Of a DNA stretch of 64,000 bases, positions 8,938-18,306 are shown in pieces. The position numbers were made by a program, and so were the translations under genes. The notes beneath the pieces were generated by a model that was not told where the DNA came from, searched no databases, and saw nothing but the letters and a program-made list of their open reading frames with translations. The stretch spans positions 2,938,501 to 3,002,500 of the forward strand of contig NZ_CP023548.1 of assembly GCF_002407205.1 (NCBI RefSeq), read 5' to 3'. Positions within the stretch are counted from its first letter, which is position 1, and each line of letters starts with the position of its first letter. Origin of the DNA: Rhodobacter sp. CZR27. Its GTDB lineage: Bacteria; Pseudomonadota; Alphaproteobacteria; Rhodobacterales; Rhodobacteraceae.

Positions 8938-9465
8938 TCACTCGCCCGCCTGCGGCGGCGGCGCCGAGGGGTTGCGGGCGCCGGCGGCGCGCCAGCGGGC
9001 AAGCTCCGCCTGCTGGTCGAGCGACATCGGCTCATAGGCCTTGAAGTAGACGTTCACGTTGAACACCCGTTCGAGCAGGCGCCCGTCGTTGTCGCGGCGC
9101 CATTGCAGATCCTCGGCCGCCAGCGTCTGCCGGATGCCCGGATCGGACCCGTAGCGCCGCGCGTGGGCCACCACGGCCGCGTCCGAGGCGGGGATCGCGC
9201 GCGACCGGCTCGGGTCACCGCCGAGTGCTGCGATCGCGTCGGCTTCCGGGTTGCGGTCGGCAAGGTTCGCGCCGCCGGGCGTCGGCGGGGGCAGCGCGCC
9301 CAGCGTGTCGGGGATCTCCAGCGGCTTCGACGGCAGGATGCTGAACTCGTCCGGACCCTGCCCGGTCGAGCGCAGGTTCATCAGCCTCGGATCGCCGCCG
9401 CCGCAGGCTGCCAGCAGGAGCATTGCCAGTGCCGCACCCGCCCCTGCGCCTCGAGCTGCCCGCAT
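8938..9465 (-). CDS. DUF3035 family lipoprotein
   Basis: 175 residues. The N-terminus is a lipoprotein signal: a basic start, an alanine-rich helix, then the lipobox LLAAC with Cys21 as the lipidated residue. The rest is Pro/Ala-rich and shows no enzyme motif; the segment FSILPSKPLEIPD is typical of DUF3035 lipoproteins of Rhodobacterales. It lies directly downstream of lspA, whose product would process it, and upstream of the M16 pair, which suggests an envelope role. Function unknown. Confidence 0.8.
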   Translation of the reverse strand: MRAARGAGAGAALAMLLLAACGGGDPRLMNLRSTGQGPDEFSILPSKPLEIPDTLGALPPPTPGGANLADRNPEADAIAALGGDPSRSRAIPASDAAVVAHARRYGSDPGIRQTLAAEDLQWRRDNDGRLLERVFNVNVYFKAYEPMSLDQQAELARWRAAGARNPSAPPPQAGE

Positions 9466-9517
9466 GCCTTGCCTCCTTGCTGCCTCCGCCCGTCTTTAGC
9501 GCAAAGGTTTCCAGCCG

Positions 9518-10069
9518 TCACGGGGTCTTTCCACGGCCGGACTTGCCGTCCGCGCCGGGCTTGCGGGGCTTGGCGCCCGGGGCCTTCGGCTTGCCGGGCT
9601 GCTTCTCGCGCGTGTCGCGGGTGAAGAGGACGAGGCCGATCGCCCCGGCGAAGATCGCGATGTCGGCCACGTTGAACGCATAGGGATTCTCGATCCCGCA
9701 GCAGGACATGTTCAGGAAATCGGCCACGGCGCCGAACAGCACGCGGTCCACCACGTTGCCCAGCGCGCCGCCGATCAGCAACCCGCCCGAGATCCGCGCC
9801 AGTTTCGTCGGCTGACTGCGCGCCACCCACAGCCAGACCCAGACCGAGATCGCGAGCGCCACGGCGATGAGGCCCCAGCGCACGAACTCCTGGTCCGACG
9901 AGCCGAGGCCGAAGTTGATCCCCCGGTTCCACGCCATGCGGAAGGTAAGGTAGGGCGGGACGAGGTCGATCGCGCCGCGATGCGCCAGCCCGATCCACCA
10001 GACGACGATCCATTTCGTCAGCTGGTCGAGCAGGAAGGTCCCGAGGGCGGTGTAGACCGTCAGCCGCAT
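9518..10069 (-). CDS. lspA: Lipoprotein signal peptidase (signal peptidase II)
   Basis: 183 residues with four predicted membrane helices. The two catalytic aspartates are visible: Asp108 in GNVVDRV and Asp136 in FNVADIAIF, with the conserved WNRGINFG between helices 1 and 2. It cleaves the signal peptide from diacylglyceryl-modified prolipoproteins in the inner membrane. The start ATG at 10069 lies one base after the purH stop. A basic, Pro/Gly/Lys-rich tail of about 30 residues follows the last helix; such tails occur in relatives but have no known role. Confidence 0.94.
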   Translation of the reverse strand: MRLTVYTALGTFLLDQLTKWIVVWWIGLAHRGAIDLVPPYLTFRMAWNRGINFGLGSSDQEFVRWGLIAVALAISVWVWLWVARSQPTKLARISGGLLIGGALGNVVDRVLFGAVADFLNMSCCGIENPYAFNVADIAIFAGAIGLVLFTRDTREKQPGKPKAPGAKPRKPGADGKSGRGKTP

Positions 10070-10070
10070 C

Positions 10071-11663
10071 TCAGTGCCGGAAATGCCGCTGCCCCGTGAA
10101 GACCATCGCAAGGCCCGCCGCATCGGCCGCGGCGATCACCTCGTCGTCGCGCATCGAGCCGCCGGGCTGGATGATCGCCTTGGCGCCCGCCTCGGCCGCC
10201 GCCAGCAGGCCATCGGCGAAGGGGAAGAAGGCGTCCGAGGCCACGACCGAACCTTGGGTCGGCGGCAGGGCAAGCCCCAGCGCCTGCGCCATGTCCTGTG
10301 CCTTGCGCGCCGCGATCCGGGTCGAGTCGACGCGGCTCATCTGGCCGGCGCCCACGCCCACGGTCGCGCCGTCCTTCACATAGACGATGGCGTTCGACTT
10401 GACGTGCTTGGCCACGGTCCAGGCGAACAGCAGGTCGGCCAGTTCCGCTTCCGTCGGCGCGCGCCGGGTCACCACCTTCAGGTCCAGCGCGTCGACATGG
10501 CCCGCGTCGCGGTCCTGCACGAGGAAGCCGCCCGCCACCTGCTTGAACGCCAGCCCCTTCGCCAGCGGATCGGGCAGCCCGTCCGTCGTCAGCAGGCGCA
10601 GGTTCTTCTTCGCGGCAAAGACGGCCTTGGCGGCCTCGTCGGCGCCGGGGGCGATCACCACCTCGGTGAAGATCTCGGCGATCTTCTCGGCCGTCGGCCC
10701 GTCGAGCGGCTGGTTCAGCGCGATGATGCCGCCGAAGGCGGAAACGCGGTCGCAGTCGAAGGCGCGGGAATACGCCTCGGCCAGTGTAGCGCCGCGCGCC
10801 ACGCCGCAGGGGTTGGCGTGCTTGACGATCACGCAGGCCGGGCCTTCGGTCGGATCGAACTCCGCCACCAGCTCGAAGGCCGCATCGGTGTCGTTGATGT
10901 TGTTGTAGGACAGCTCCTTGCCCTGCCACTGCTTCGCCGTGGCGACGCCCGCGCGGTTCGAGCCGTCGAGGTAGAACGCCGCCTTCTGGTGCGGGTTCTC
11001 GCCGTAGCGCATGGTCTGGGCGAGCGTCCCGGCGAAGGCGCGGCGCCGCGGCGCCTCGCATTTCAGTGCCCCGGCCATCCAGGCGGAAACGGCCGCATCA
11101 TAGGCCGCGGTGCGCGAATAGGCCGTCAGCGCCAGCTTCTGCCGGAAGGCGAGCGTCGTGGCGCCGTCATGCGCCTTCAGCTCGTCCAGCAGCGCCTTGT
11201 AGTCGGCGGTATCGGTCACGACGTTCACGAAGCGGTGGTTCTTCGCCGCCGCCCGGATCATCGCCGGGCCGCCGATGTCGATGTTCTCGATGCAGTCGTC
11301 GTAGGAGGCGCCGCGCGCCACGGCCGCCTCGAACGGGTAGAGGTTCACGACCAGCAGGTCGATCGGCTCGATCCCGTGCGCGGCCATCGCCACCAGATGC
11401 TCGTCATCGTCGCGCAGCGCCAGAAGCCCGCCATGCACCATCGGATGCAGCGTCTTGACCCGGCCGTCCATCATCTCGGGGAAGCCCGTGACCTCGGCCA
11501 CGTCCCGCACCTTCAGCCCGGCCGCGCGCAGTGTCGCCGCGGTGCCGCCGGTGGAAATCAGCTCCACCTCCAGCTCTGCCAGAGCCCGCGCGAGATCGAG
11601 AAGCCCCGACTTGTCGGAAACCGACAGAAGGGCGCGGCCAACAGGAACGAGGTTCGTCATCAC
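10071..11663 (-). CDS. purH: Bifunctional AICAR transformylase/IMP cyclohydrolase
   Basis: 530 residues. The N-terminal methylglyoxal synthase-like domain (IMP cyclohydrolase) has [19 protein letters not shown] and GRVKTLHP. The C-terminal transformylase domain has [18 protein letters not shown] and the family's Pro-Gly-Gly ending [12 protein letters not shown]. It catalyses the last two steps of de novo IMP synthesis: formyl transfer from 10-formyltetrahydrofolate to AICAR and ring closure. Two adjacent ATG codons (11663 and 11660) could start it. It follows the heparinase-like gene after 27 bases. Confidence 0.96.
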   Translation of the reverse strand: MMTNLVPVGRALLSVSDKSGLLDLARALAELEVELISTGGTAATLRAAGLKVRDVAEVTGFPEMMDGRVKTLHPMVHGGLLALRDDDEHLVAMAAHGIEPIDLLVVNLYPFEAAVARGASYDDCIENIDIGGPAMIRAAAKNHRFVNVVTDTADYKALLDELKAHDGATTLAFRQKLALTAYSRTAAYDAAVSAWMAGALKCEAPRRRAFAGTLAQTMRYGENPHQKAAFYLDGSNRAGVATAKQWQGKELSYNNINDTDAAFELVAEFDPTEGPACVIVKHANPCGVARGATLAEAYSRAFDCDRVSAFGGIIALNQPLDGPTAEKIAEIFTEVVIAPGADEAAKAVFAAKKNLRLLTTDGLPDPLAKGLAFKQVAGGFLVQDRDAGHVDALDLKVVTRRAPTEAELADLLFAWTVAKHVKSNAIVYVKDGATVGVGAGQMSRVDSTRIAARKAQDMAQALGLALPPTQGSVVASDAFFPFADGLLAAAEAGAKAIIQPGGSMRDDEVIAAADAAGLAMVFTGQRHFRH

Positions 11664-11690
11664 AGTGCCTCCAGGTCAAAACCGGTCAGG

Positions 11691-13388
11691 TCAGGGGCGG
11701 TCCGGCAGGTCGTCGCGCTCCACGTCACGAATGGCCAGCGGAGTATCCTCTGTCTTGGCGAAGGTCCAGCCGATCCGGGCCTCGACATCGAGAAGCACGC
11801 CCGCCAGCACGATCTGCCGGCAAGCCCGCGGCAAGAGATGCGCGCGATCGAGATAGACCGACGGGTCGAGCGTCAGGCGGGCCGGACCCTCGGCGCGGAA
11901 GGTCCAGTGCTCGCCGCTGGCAAGGGTCAGGCGGACGCCCGTCCCCCCCGGCTCGATGGCGGCATCGACGTCCGGATGCAGGTGGAAGCGCAGCGCGTAG
12001 CGCACTCCGGCGCCGCGGGCGGCCTTCAGGACGGCGTCCAGCCGCCTGCGCTCGGCCGCCGTCAGCGCCGCCAGCGTGTCCACGCCCGACAGGCTGCGCC
12101 CGTCCGGCGCCAGCACGAGATCGCGGCGGTGGGTCAGGCCATGCGTCTCGGCCCAGCCCGCATGGATCAGATGCAGCTGCGTGCCGGCCGGTCCGCGCTG
12201 CCGGTGCGCCGAAAGGACGCGGGCGCGGTCCGCGATCGCCTCGCCCGAACGGCCGAGCCGCGAGGACGAGAATCCCTCCAGCGTCAGGGTGGAATGCGAG
12301 GGCGTCGCCCGCCCGGCGCGGTGCCACTCCGCCCCCCAGGCCCGGCCCGAGCCGCAGGAGACGACGACCGGCCGCCGCCCCGAGGTCATCTCGAAGGCCA
12401 GGGTCGAGGCATGGGCATGGCTGCCCGGCGGCGGATCGGCGGCATCGACGATGACGCTCGTGCGCCCGTCGGCGAGACGCATGAAGCCCATCGCGGCGCC
12501 GTCGGCGGGCACCGCCCGCACCATGGCCGCCGCAAGCGCCCGTTCCACCCGCTCGGGAAAGGCGCGGCCGCCGCCGTGAAACCGCGCAAGCCCGCCATCC
12601 GCGTGGCGCAGCATGCGAAGGACGGGCGCGATCCGGCGGATCGCGGCGCGATGCGGCTCGGCCACCGGACGGCCCGCGGCAACCAGCGCGGCCTCGGTCT
12701 CGACCAGCAGCACGAAGAGGTCGGCCAGATCCTCGGGGCTGCGCGATACGATGCCGCCATGGCCATCGACCTGCGCCGCGGCCTCGCGGCCCAGCGCGAC
12801 GGCAGCGGGCGTGACGTGCCGCTCCATCCCGTCAAGCGCCAGCCCCGCGCGGAGGATCGCGGCAAGCGCCTCGATCCGGGCCGTGCCCTCGGCGGTCGTC
12901 CAGCGGCGGACGAGGAACGGGACGGTGCGCGACGCCGCGCGGGCAAGGTCGGCCGAAAGCCGCTCGTCCCCGTCGGTCAGCAGCGCGGCATGGCAGAGCC
13001 AGCGGCCAAGGCGGCGCGCGGCCAGCGCCGGCGCCCAGCCGGGACCGCCACCGCGGCCGTAGCGGGCGATCCAGCGCAGCGTCCAGTCCTGCGCCTGCCT
13101 GCGGGCGGCGCGGTCGCCCAGCCCCGCCAGATCGTCGAGCCAGCCGAAGCCATGCGCCGCAGCCAGCACCGCGGCATCCGCGCCCGGCACTTCCCAGGGC
13201 GGCACGGTGACGGCCTGGACCAGCCGGCCGTCGACGAGGTGGCTGCCGGCCAGCAGCCAGCGCCCCCGTTCTGCAAGGCCGATGCATCCCGGTTCGGGCA
13301 GCAGGACGAAGCGCCGCGATCCGCGGCGGAGGCCGGCCAGCCGCGCTGCAAGCCGGTCGAGGAACCCGACCCTGCCCGCGCCGGTCAT
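11691..13388 (-). CDS. Heparinase II/III family protein
   Basis: 565 residues, soluble, without a signal peptide. The N-terminal half is alpha-helical, with the Trp/Arg-rich segment WTLRWIARYG. The C-terminal half is the beta-rich heparinase II/III domain, with SHSTLTLEGFSSSRLG and YALRFHLHPDVDA. Members cleave uronate-containing polysaccharides by beta-elimination, but alphaproteobacterial proteins of this subgroup, encoded next to purH and rsmB, have no proven substrate. The gene order rsmB-heparinase-purH is common in Rhodobacterales. Lyase activity here is inference. Confidence 0.85.
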   Translation of the reverse strand: MTGAGRVGFLDRLAARLAGLRRGSRRFVLLPEPGCIGLAERGRWLLAGSHLVDGRLVQAVTVPPWEVPGADAAVLAAAHGFGWLDDLAGLGDRAARRQAQDWTLRWIARYGRGGGPGWAPALAARRLGRWLCHAALLTDGDERLSADLARAASRTVPFLVRRWTTAEGTARIEALAAILRAGLALDGMERHVTPAAVALGREAAAQVDGHGGIVSRSPEDLADLFVLLVETEAALVAAGRPVAEPHRAAIRRIAPVLRMLRHADGGLARFHGGGRAFPERVERALAAAMVRAVPADGAAMGFMRLADGRTSVIVDAADPPPGSHAHASTLAFEMTSGRRPVVVSCGSGRAWGAEWHRAGRATPSHSTLTLEGFSSSRLGRSGEAIADRARVLSAHRQRGPAGTQLHLIHAGWAETHGLTHRRDLVLAPDGRSLSGVDTLAALTAAERRRLDAVLKAARGAGVRYALRFHLHPDVDAAIEPGGTGVRLTLASGEHWTFRAEGPARLTLDPSVYLDRAHLLPRACRQIVLAGVLLDVEARIGWTFAKTEDTPLAIRDVERDDLPDRP

Positions 13389-13530
13389 GGCCGCACCCCT
13401 TCCGGTTGCTGTCGCAGGCGATGCTCCGATCGGGGAAGCGGGGGAGGCAGGGCTTCCACGCCCGCCCTGCCCGGGACCCGCGACCGAGCCACGGGCGGCA
13501 GGCCGCCATGGAACCGGCCGCCCGCGCCCC

Positions 13531-14763
13531 TCACGGCTTGCGCACCCGGACCATGAAGAAGCCGTCCATCCCGCCGCGGTCGGCCCAGAGGTCAGGGCGC
13601 AGCCGCAGCCCGCCGGCCTCGGTCACCCATACGGCTTCCACCCCCGCGATCTCGGGCCGCTCGACCCGAAGGCCGGGGTGCCGGGCGAGCATCGCGGCCA
13701 GCTGGTCCTCGCCTTCCTCGGGCAGGAGCGAGCAGGTGCAGAACACCAGCCGCCCGCCCGGCTTCAGCAGCGCGAGCGCCCGGTCGATCATCGCGGCCTG
13801 AAGCTCGGCCAGCGCCGGGATCTCGCTGCCATCCTTGACGAAGGGCAGGTCCGGGTGGCGGCGGATCGTCCCCGTCGCCGAGCAGGGCGCGTCAAGCAGC
13901 ACCGCGTCGAATGGCCCGCCCTGCCATTCCAGCAGATCGGCGGCCACCACCTCGGCCGAAAGCCGGCAGCGCGCGAGGTTCTCGCGCAGCCGCGCCAGCC
14001 GCGCTTCCGAGACATCGACGGCCGTCACCCGCGCCCCGGCAGCCGCAAGCTGCAGCGTCTTGCCGCCCGGCGCGGCGCAGAGATCGGCCACGGCCTCTCC
14101 CTCGGCGGGCGCGAGCAGCTGCACCGCCAGCGCGGCCGCGGCATCCTGCACCCACCAGTCGCCCGCGTCATAGCCGGGCAGCGCCGAGACCTGCCCGGGA
14201 TGGGTCAGGCGGAAGCTGCCCGTGGGCAGGGCCTCGCCCGGTGCGCTGGCGCCGGGCTTCGCCGTCAGGTCGAGCGGCGGCACCCCGGCCTGCACCGCCT
14301 CGATCACCGCAACGACCTCGCGCCCCCAGAGCCGCACCAGCGGCTGGCGCAGCCACATCGGCATCCGCTGCGCCGGCATCCGCTCGAACGAGGCCGGCGC
14401 GACCTTGCGCAACACCGCGTTCACGAGGCCCGCCAGATGCTGTGTCCGCCGCCCGCGCCGCACCAGATCGACGGCCGCACTGACCACGCCATGAGGCGCC
14501 GCGCCTTCCACCGCCATCTCGACCACCGCAAGGCGCAGCACGTTGCGTACCGTCAGCGGCGGCGCCTTGCGCAGGTGCGGCGACAGAAGCCGCTCGGCGC
14601 GCTCCAGATGACGCAGCACCGTCAGAGCCAGCCGCTGCGCCCGCGCCCGCTCGGACGGCGGGGCATCGTGGGGCAGGTCCGCCAGCGCCTGCGACAGAAG
14701 CCGCCCCTCGCCAAGGACGGCGTCGAGCAGCGCCACCGCCATGCTCCGGGACTCGTCCGCCAT
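13531..14763 (-). CDS. rsmB: 16S rRNA m5C methyltransferase RsmB-like
   Basis: 410 residues from the ATG at 14763, preceded by GGAGGCGGC. The N-terminal NusB-like RNA-binding domain (about residues 5-135) is followed by the SAM-dependent RsmB/NOP2 domain with CAAPGGKT, the motif IV DAPCSATG and the motif VI cysteine in VFCTCSLLPEEGE. Both catalytic cysteines are intact. The family methylates C967 of 16S rRNA. It is the first gene of the long leftward run, and its promoter region is shared with the divergent DUF1674 gene. Confidence 0.92.
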   Translation of the reverse strand: MADESRSMAVALLDAVLGEGRLLSQALADLPHDAPPSERARAQRLALTVLRHLERAERLLSPHLRKAPPLTVRNVLRLAVVEMAVEGAAPHGVVSAAVDLVRRGRRTQHLAGLVNAVLRKVAPASFERMPAQRMPMWLRQPLVRLWGREVVAVIEAVQAGVPPLDLTAKPGASAPGEALPTGSFRLTHPGQVSALPGYDAGDWWVQDAAAALAVQLLAPAEGEAVADLCAAPGGKTLQLAAAGARVTAVDVSEARLARLRENLARCRLSAEVVAADLLEWQGGPFDAVLLDAPCSATGTIRRHPDLPFVKDGSEIPALAELQAAMIDRALALLKPGGRLVFCTCSLLPEEGEDQLAAMLARHPGLRVERPEIAGVEAVWVTEAGGLRLRPDLWADRGGMDGFFMVRVRKP

Positions 14764-14831
14764 GCCGCCTCCTTGTTCCGCCTTCCTCCGGCGGTATATC
14801 ATGCCTTCATGCCGCACAAGGAAGCCGAGAC

Positions 14832-15011
14832 ATGACCGAGGAGACCCGCAAGGACCTGCCGCCCGAAGCGCTGCGCGCGCTGGCCGAGGCCGAGGAGCGG
14901 CGCCGGACCGCCAAGGCGCTGGAGCTGCCGACCGAGATCGGCGGCCGCAACGGCCCGGAGCCCGTCCGCTTCGGCGACTGGGAGAAGAAGGGCATCGCGA
15001 TCGACTTCTGA
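14832..15011 (+). CDS. DUF1674 protein, SDHAF4-like succinate dehydrogenase assembly factor
   Basis: A 59-residue protein. An N-terminal charged helix (about residues 10-32) is followed by the diagnostic ending GPEPVRFGDWEKKGIAIDF. This C-terminal signature defines DUF1674, the bacterial relatives of mitochondrial SDHAF4/Sdh8, which binds the flavinated succinate dehydrogenase subunit during assembly. That function is known for eukaryotic members and is inferred here. The gene is divergent from rsmB with 68 bases between the starts. Confidence 0.88.
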   Translation: MTEETRKDLPPEALRALAEAEERRRTAKALELPTEIGGRNGPEPVRFGDWEKKGIAIDF

Positions 15012-15044
15012 CCGGACCGCTCCCGCTCGACCGACACGGCAAGG

Positions 15045-15070
15045 CGGCCCCGAGGCAAGCCGGGGGGCCG
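15045..15070. terminator. Hairpin between convergent DUF1674 and dapB
   Basis: A seven-base GC stem (15045-15051 pairing with 15064-15070) lies between the two convergent stop codons. There is no clear T tract, so terminator function is only plausible. Confidence 0.35.
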
Positions 15071-15075
15071 TGGCT

Positions 15076-15885
15076 TCACAGACCCAGCACGTCGATCATG
15101 TCGTATTGCCCCGGCCGCTTGTCCTGCCCCCAGATCGCGGCCTTCAGCGCGCCGCGGGCGAAGATCGCCCGGTCGGTCGCGACGTGGCGCAACACGATGC
15201 GCTCACCTTCCGCCGCGAAGATCACGTCATGCTCGCCCACGATGTCGCCGCCGCGGATCGCCGAGAAGCCGATGCTGCCGCGCTCGCGCGCGCCGGTGAT
15301 GCCGTCGCGGCCCGAGACCTTCGCCCGCTCGAAATCGATGCCGCGGCCGTCGGCCGCCGCCTGACCCAGCATCAGCGCCGTGCCCGAGGGCGCATCGACC
15401 TTCATGCGGTGATGCGCCTCGACCACCTCGATGTCCCAGTCGGCATCGAGCGCCGCCGCCACCTTGCGCGTCATCTGCACCAGCAGGTTGACGCCGAGGC
15501 TCATGTTCCCCGCCCGCACGATCACCGCGTGATGCGCGGCCCATTCCAGCCGTTCCAGATGCTCGGACTGAAGGCCCGTGGTGCCGATCACGTGCACGGC
15601 GCGGGCCTGCGCGGCGAGTTCGGCGAACTGCACGGTCGCGGCGGGCGCGGTGAAGTCGATCACCGCCTGCGCCTGCGCGAAGGCTTCCAGCGGATCATCG
15701 GTCACCGTCACGCCCACGGCCGCCCCGCCCATCGCCGCGCCCACGTCGCGGCCGACCCAGTCGTGGCCGGCGCGTTCCACCGCCCCGACGAGTCGCGCCT
15801 TGTCCGAGGCCAGCACCGTCTTCATCAGCATCTGCCCCATCCGGCCCGAGGCCCCGGTGATGACGATACCCGGCAGATCCGACAT
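15076..15885 (-). CDS. dapB: 4-Hydroxy-tetrahydrodipicolinate reductase
   Basis: 269 residues from the ATG at 15885. The N-terminal Rossmann motif GASGRMGQ binds NAD(P)H; the catalytic and substrate loop reads [17 protein letters not shown]. It reduces hydroxy-tetrahydrodipicolinate to tetrahydrodipicolinate in the diaminopimelate/lysine pathway. The gene stands alone, convergent with DUF1674 and divergent from rbfA across about 200 bases that contain a three-copy tandem repeat. Confidence 0.95.
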   Translation of the reverse strand: MSDLPGIVITGASGRMGQMLMKTVLASDKARLVGAVERAGHDWVGRDVGAAMGGAAVGVTVTDDPLEAFAQAQAVIDFTAPAATVQFAELAAQARAVHVIGTTGLQSEHLERLEWAAHHAVIVRAGNMSLGVNLLVQMTRKVAAALDADWDIEVVEAHHRMKVDAPSGTALMLGQAAADGRGIDFERAKVSGRDGITGARERGSIGFSAIRGGDIVGEHDVIFAAEGERIVLRHVATDRAIFARGALKAAIWGQDKRPGQYDMIDVLGL

Positions 15886-15917
15886 GCTGCTTTCTCCCTC
15901 GCGTTTCGGCCTTCCTA

Positions 15918-16045
15918 GCCGCTTCGGGCGCGGCGCGCAAAGGATCCGCGCCGCCGCGGGGCCGCTTCGGGCGTGGCGCACACCGGTTCCGCGTCGTCGG
16001 GGGGCGCTTCGGGCGTGGCGCGCAACGGTTCCGCGGCGCCGAGGG
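15918..16045. repeat. Three-copy tandem repeat of about 42 bases
   Basis: Imperfect copies, each opening with CGCTTCGGGCG, with the common GCTTCGGGCG starting at 15921, 15964 and 16006, so the period is 42-43 bases. The middle parts share CGCAAAGGATCC/CGCACACCGGTTCC-like sequence. The array fills most of the dapB-rbfA divergent region. It is noncoding and its role is unknown. Confidence 0.7.
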
Positions 16046-16091
16046 TCCGCCGGCGTTGCGGGCCGGGGCGAAAGCGCCTAAATGGGCGATC

Positions 16092-16502
16092 ATGGCACAC
16101 AGATCCTCCTCCGGCTCCGGCCCGTCGCAACGCCAGCTTCGCGTCGGCGAACTGATCCGCCGCACGCTTTCCGACGTGCTGAACCGGGCCGAGATCCACG
16201 ACCCCGACCTGAACCGGCTGTCGATCACCGTGGGCGAGGTGCGCTGCTCGCCCGACCTGAAGGTGGCGACCGTTCACGTCATGCCGCTGGGCGGCAAGAA
16301 CGTGGACGAGGCGATCGCGCTGCTGTCCAAGCACCGGGGAGAGCTGCGCCACCACATCACCCGGCAGATGACGCTGAAATACGCCCCCGATCTGCGCTTC
16401 CGCCCCGACGAGACCTTCGACCGGCTGGACGAGACTCGGCGGCTGTTCTCGGACGAGACGGTGCAGCGCGACATCCGCGGCGGAGAGGCGGATGAGGGCT
16501 AG
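16092..16502 (+). CDS. rbfA: Ribosome-binding factor A
   Basis: 136 residues from the ATG at 16092, with the KH-like RbfA fold. Recognisable segments are RVGELIRRTLSDVL, VRCSPDLKVATVHV and the C-terminal helix with RFRPDETFDRLDE. It binds the pre-30S subunit during late maturation of the 5' end of 16S rRNA. The end overlaps the next gene by 11 bases. rbfA-truB-rpsO-pnp is a common bacterial order; here other genes have been inserted into it. Confidence 0.95.
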   Translation: MAHRSSSGSGPSQRQLRVGELIRRTLSDVLNRAEIHDPDLNRLSITVGEVRCSPDLKVATVHVMPLGGKNVDEAIALLSKHRGELRHHITRQMTLKYAPDLRFRPDETFDRLDETRRLFSDETVQRDIRGGEADEG

Positions 16503-17229
16503 GCTTGCGGCCCTGCTGCTCGCGCTCTGGCCCGCCGCCTGTTCGCGGGCCGAGGCCGAGTGCCGCGAGGTGAGCTTCGAGGGCATGACCTTCACCGTCT
16601 GCGAGGCAGTCGCCGGCGCGGATGTGCGGATCTTCCTGAACGACGCGGACGGCCAGCCCTTTGGCAGCTTCGACCGGGTGAACCGTGCGCTGGCGGCCGA
16701 GGGCGCCGAACTCGCCTTCGCGATGAATGCCGGCATGTATCATGCCGACCGCCGCCCGGTCGGGCTGATGATCGAGAGCGGGACGGAACTTGCCCCCATC
16801 GTCACCGCCGCCGGTCCCGGCAACTTCGGCCTGCTGCCGAACGGCGTCTTCTGCGTGGGCGACCGGTTCCACGTCATCGAATCGCGCGCCTTCGCGGCCG
16901 ATCGGCCGGACTGCCGCCATGCCTCGCAATCCGGGCCAATGCTGGTGATCGACGGCGAGCTGCACCCCCGGTTCCTCGTGGACAGCGATTCGCGCCATGT
17001 CCGCAACGGCGTGGGCGTCAGCCCGGACGGCAGCCGCGCGGTCTTCGCGATCTCGAACCGCCCCGTGACCTTCCACGAATTCGGCCGGTTCTACCGCGAC
17101 GCGCTGGGGCTGCCGGACGCGCTCTATTTCGACGGCTCGATCTCGCGGCTCTACGATGCCGGCGCCGGGCGGTCGGACTGGGGCACGCCGATGGGGCCGA
17201 TCGTCGGGCTGGTCGTTCCGAAGCGTTGA
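16492..17229 (+). CDS. Phosphodiester glycosidase family protein, exported
   Basis: 245 residues with an N-terminal signal (RARLAALLLALWPAACSRAEA); the Pro-Ala-Ala-Cys could be a weak lipobox, so lipidation is uncertain. The rest matches the NAGPA/DUF2233 family: AFAMNAGMYHADRRPVGL, NFGLLPNGVFCVGD, ALYFDGSISRLYDAG and the ending GPIVGLVV. The founding member removes GlcNAc from phosphodiester-linked mannose. Bacterial substrates are mostly unknown, but envelope or capsule phosphodiesters are plausible. The start overlaps rbfA by 11 bases. Confidence 0.85.
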   Translation: MRARLAALLLALWPAACSRAEAECREVSFEGMTFTVCEAVAGADVRIFLNDADGQPFGSFDRVNRALAAEGAELAFAMNAGMYHADRRPVGLMIESGTELAPIVTAAGPGNFGLLPNGVFCVGDRFHVIESRAFAADRPDCRHASQSGPMLVIDGELHPRFLVDSDSRHVRNGVGVSPDGSRAVFAISNRPVTFHEFGRFYRDALGLPDALYFDGSISRLYDAGAGRSDWGTPMGPIVGLVVPKR

Positions 17230-17275
17230 CGCTTGCGCCGCGACCGGATAGCTGGCGGGCCTTCTTGCAAAAGGG

Positions 17276-18187
17276 ATGACCATGGGACGGACGCGCAAGG
17301 GGCGGGCAATTTCGGGCTGGCTCGTGGTGGACAAGCCGGCCGGCATGACCTCGACCTCGGTGGTCAACAAGGTGCGCTGGGCGCTGGATGCGCAGAAGGC
17401 GGGACATGCGGGCACGCTCGACCCGGATGCGACCGGCGTTCTGGCCGTGGCGCTGGGCGAGGCCACGAAGACCGTGCCCTACATCACCGACGCGCTGAAG
17501 TGCTATCGGTTCATGGTGCGGCTGGGGATCGCCACCCGCACCGACGACGCCGAGGGAGAGGTGATCGCGACCTCGGACACGCGCCCCTCGGATGCCGACA
17601 TCGAGGCGGCGCTGGCCGCCTTCCGCGGCGAGATCATGCAGGTGCCGCCGCAGTTCTCGGCCGTCAAGGTCGAGGGCGAGCGCGCCTATGACATCGCCCG
17701 GGCGGGCGAGACGATGGATCTGGCCGCGCGGCCGCTCTGGGTCGAGAGCCTCGAGATGATCTCGCGCCCCGATGCCGACCATGTCGAGCTGGAGATGGTC
17801 TGCGGCAAGGGCGGCTATGTGCGCTCCATCGCGCGCGACCTGGGGCAGGCGCTCGGCTGCCACGGACATGTGACCTGGCTGCGCCGGACGTGGTCGGGAC
17901 CGTTCGAGGCCGAGGACGGGATCTCGGTCGCCACCATCGACGAGCTGGCGAAGACGGACGCGCTGCTCGCGCATGTCCTGCCGCTCGAGACCGGCCTTGC
18001 CGACCTGCCCGAGCTTCCGGCAACGGCCGAGGGCGCGGCGCGGCTCAAGAACGGCAACCCCGGCATGGTGATCGCGTCGGACGTGGAATTCGGCGACGAG
18101 GCCTGGGCGAGCTTCCAGGGCAAGCCCGTCGCGGTTGGCATCTACAAGGCGGGCGAGTTGCATCCGACCCGGGTGTTCAACCTCTGA
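17276..18187 (+). CDS. truB: tRNA pseudouridine-55 synthase
   Basis: About 303 residues; the ATG at 17276 or the one at 17282 may be used. The catalytic aspartate is in the motif [14 protein letters not shown] (Asp49 from the first start), followed by the TruB loop [20 protein letters not shown] and the [13 protein letters not shown] motif. It converts U55 of the T-loop of tRNAs to pseudouridine. It is separated from rbfA by the phosphodiester glycosidase gene. Confidence 0.95.
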   Translation: MTMGRTRKGRAISGWLVVDKPAGMTSTSVVNKVRWALDAQKAGHAGTLDPDATGVLAVALGEATKTVPYITDALKCYRFMVRLGIATRTDDAEGEVIATSDTRPSDADIEAALAAFRGEIMQVPPQFSAVKVEGERAYDIARAGETMDLAARPLWVESLEMISRPDADHVELEMVCGKGGYVRSIARDLGQALGCHGHVTWLRRTWSGPFEAEDGISVATIDELAKTDALLAHVLPLETGLADLPELPATAEGAARLKNGNPGMVIASDVEFGDEAWASFQGKPVAVGIYKAGELHPTRVFNL

Positions 18188-18306
18188 CACCGTTCCATCC
18201 GCGCGGGCCGGGCGGGGACGGTCGTCCGGCGCGCGCGGAAAAATCGGGAAACACGCCGCGCGATAGCGGGTTAAGCTCCGATCACAAGAGTGACAGGAGA
18301 AGCATC

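Noticed and set aside
10074..13556. A very long open frame on the plus strand across purH and the heparinase gene (over 1100 codons)
   Set aside because: It is antisense to two well-recognised genes. Long stop-free antisense frames are normal in DNA this rich in G and C, and its translation (Arg/His/Gln/Gly-rich) matches no family.
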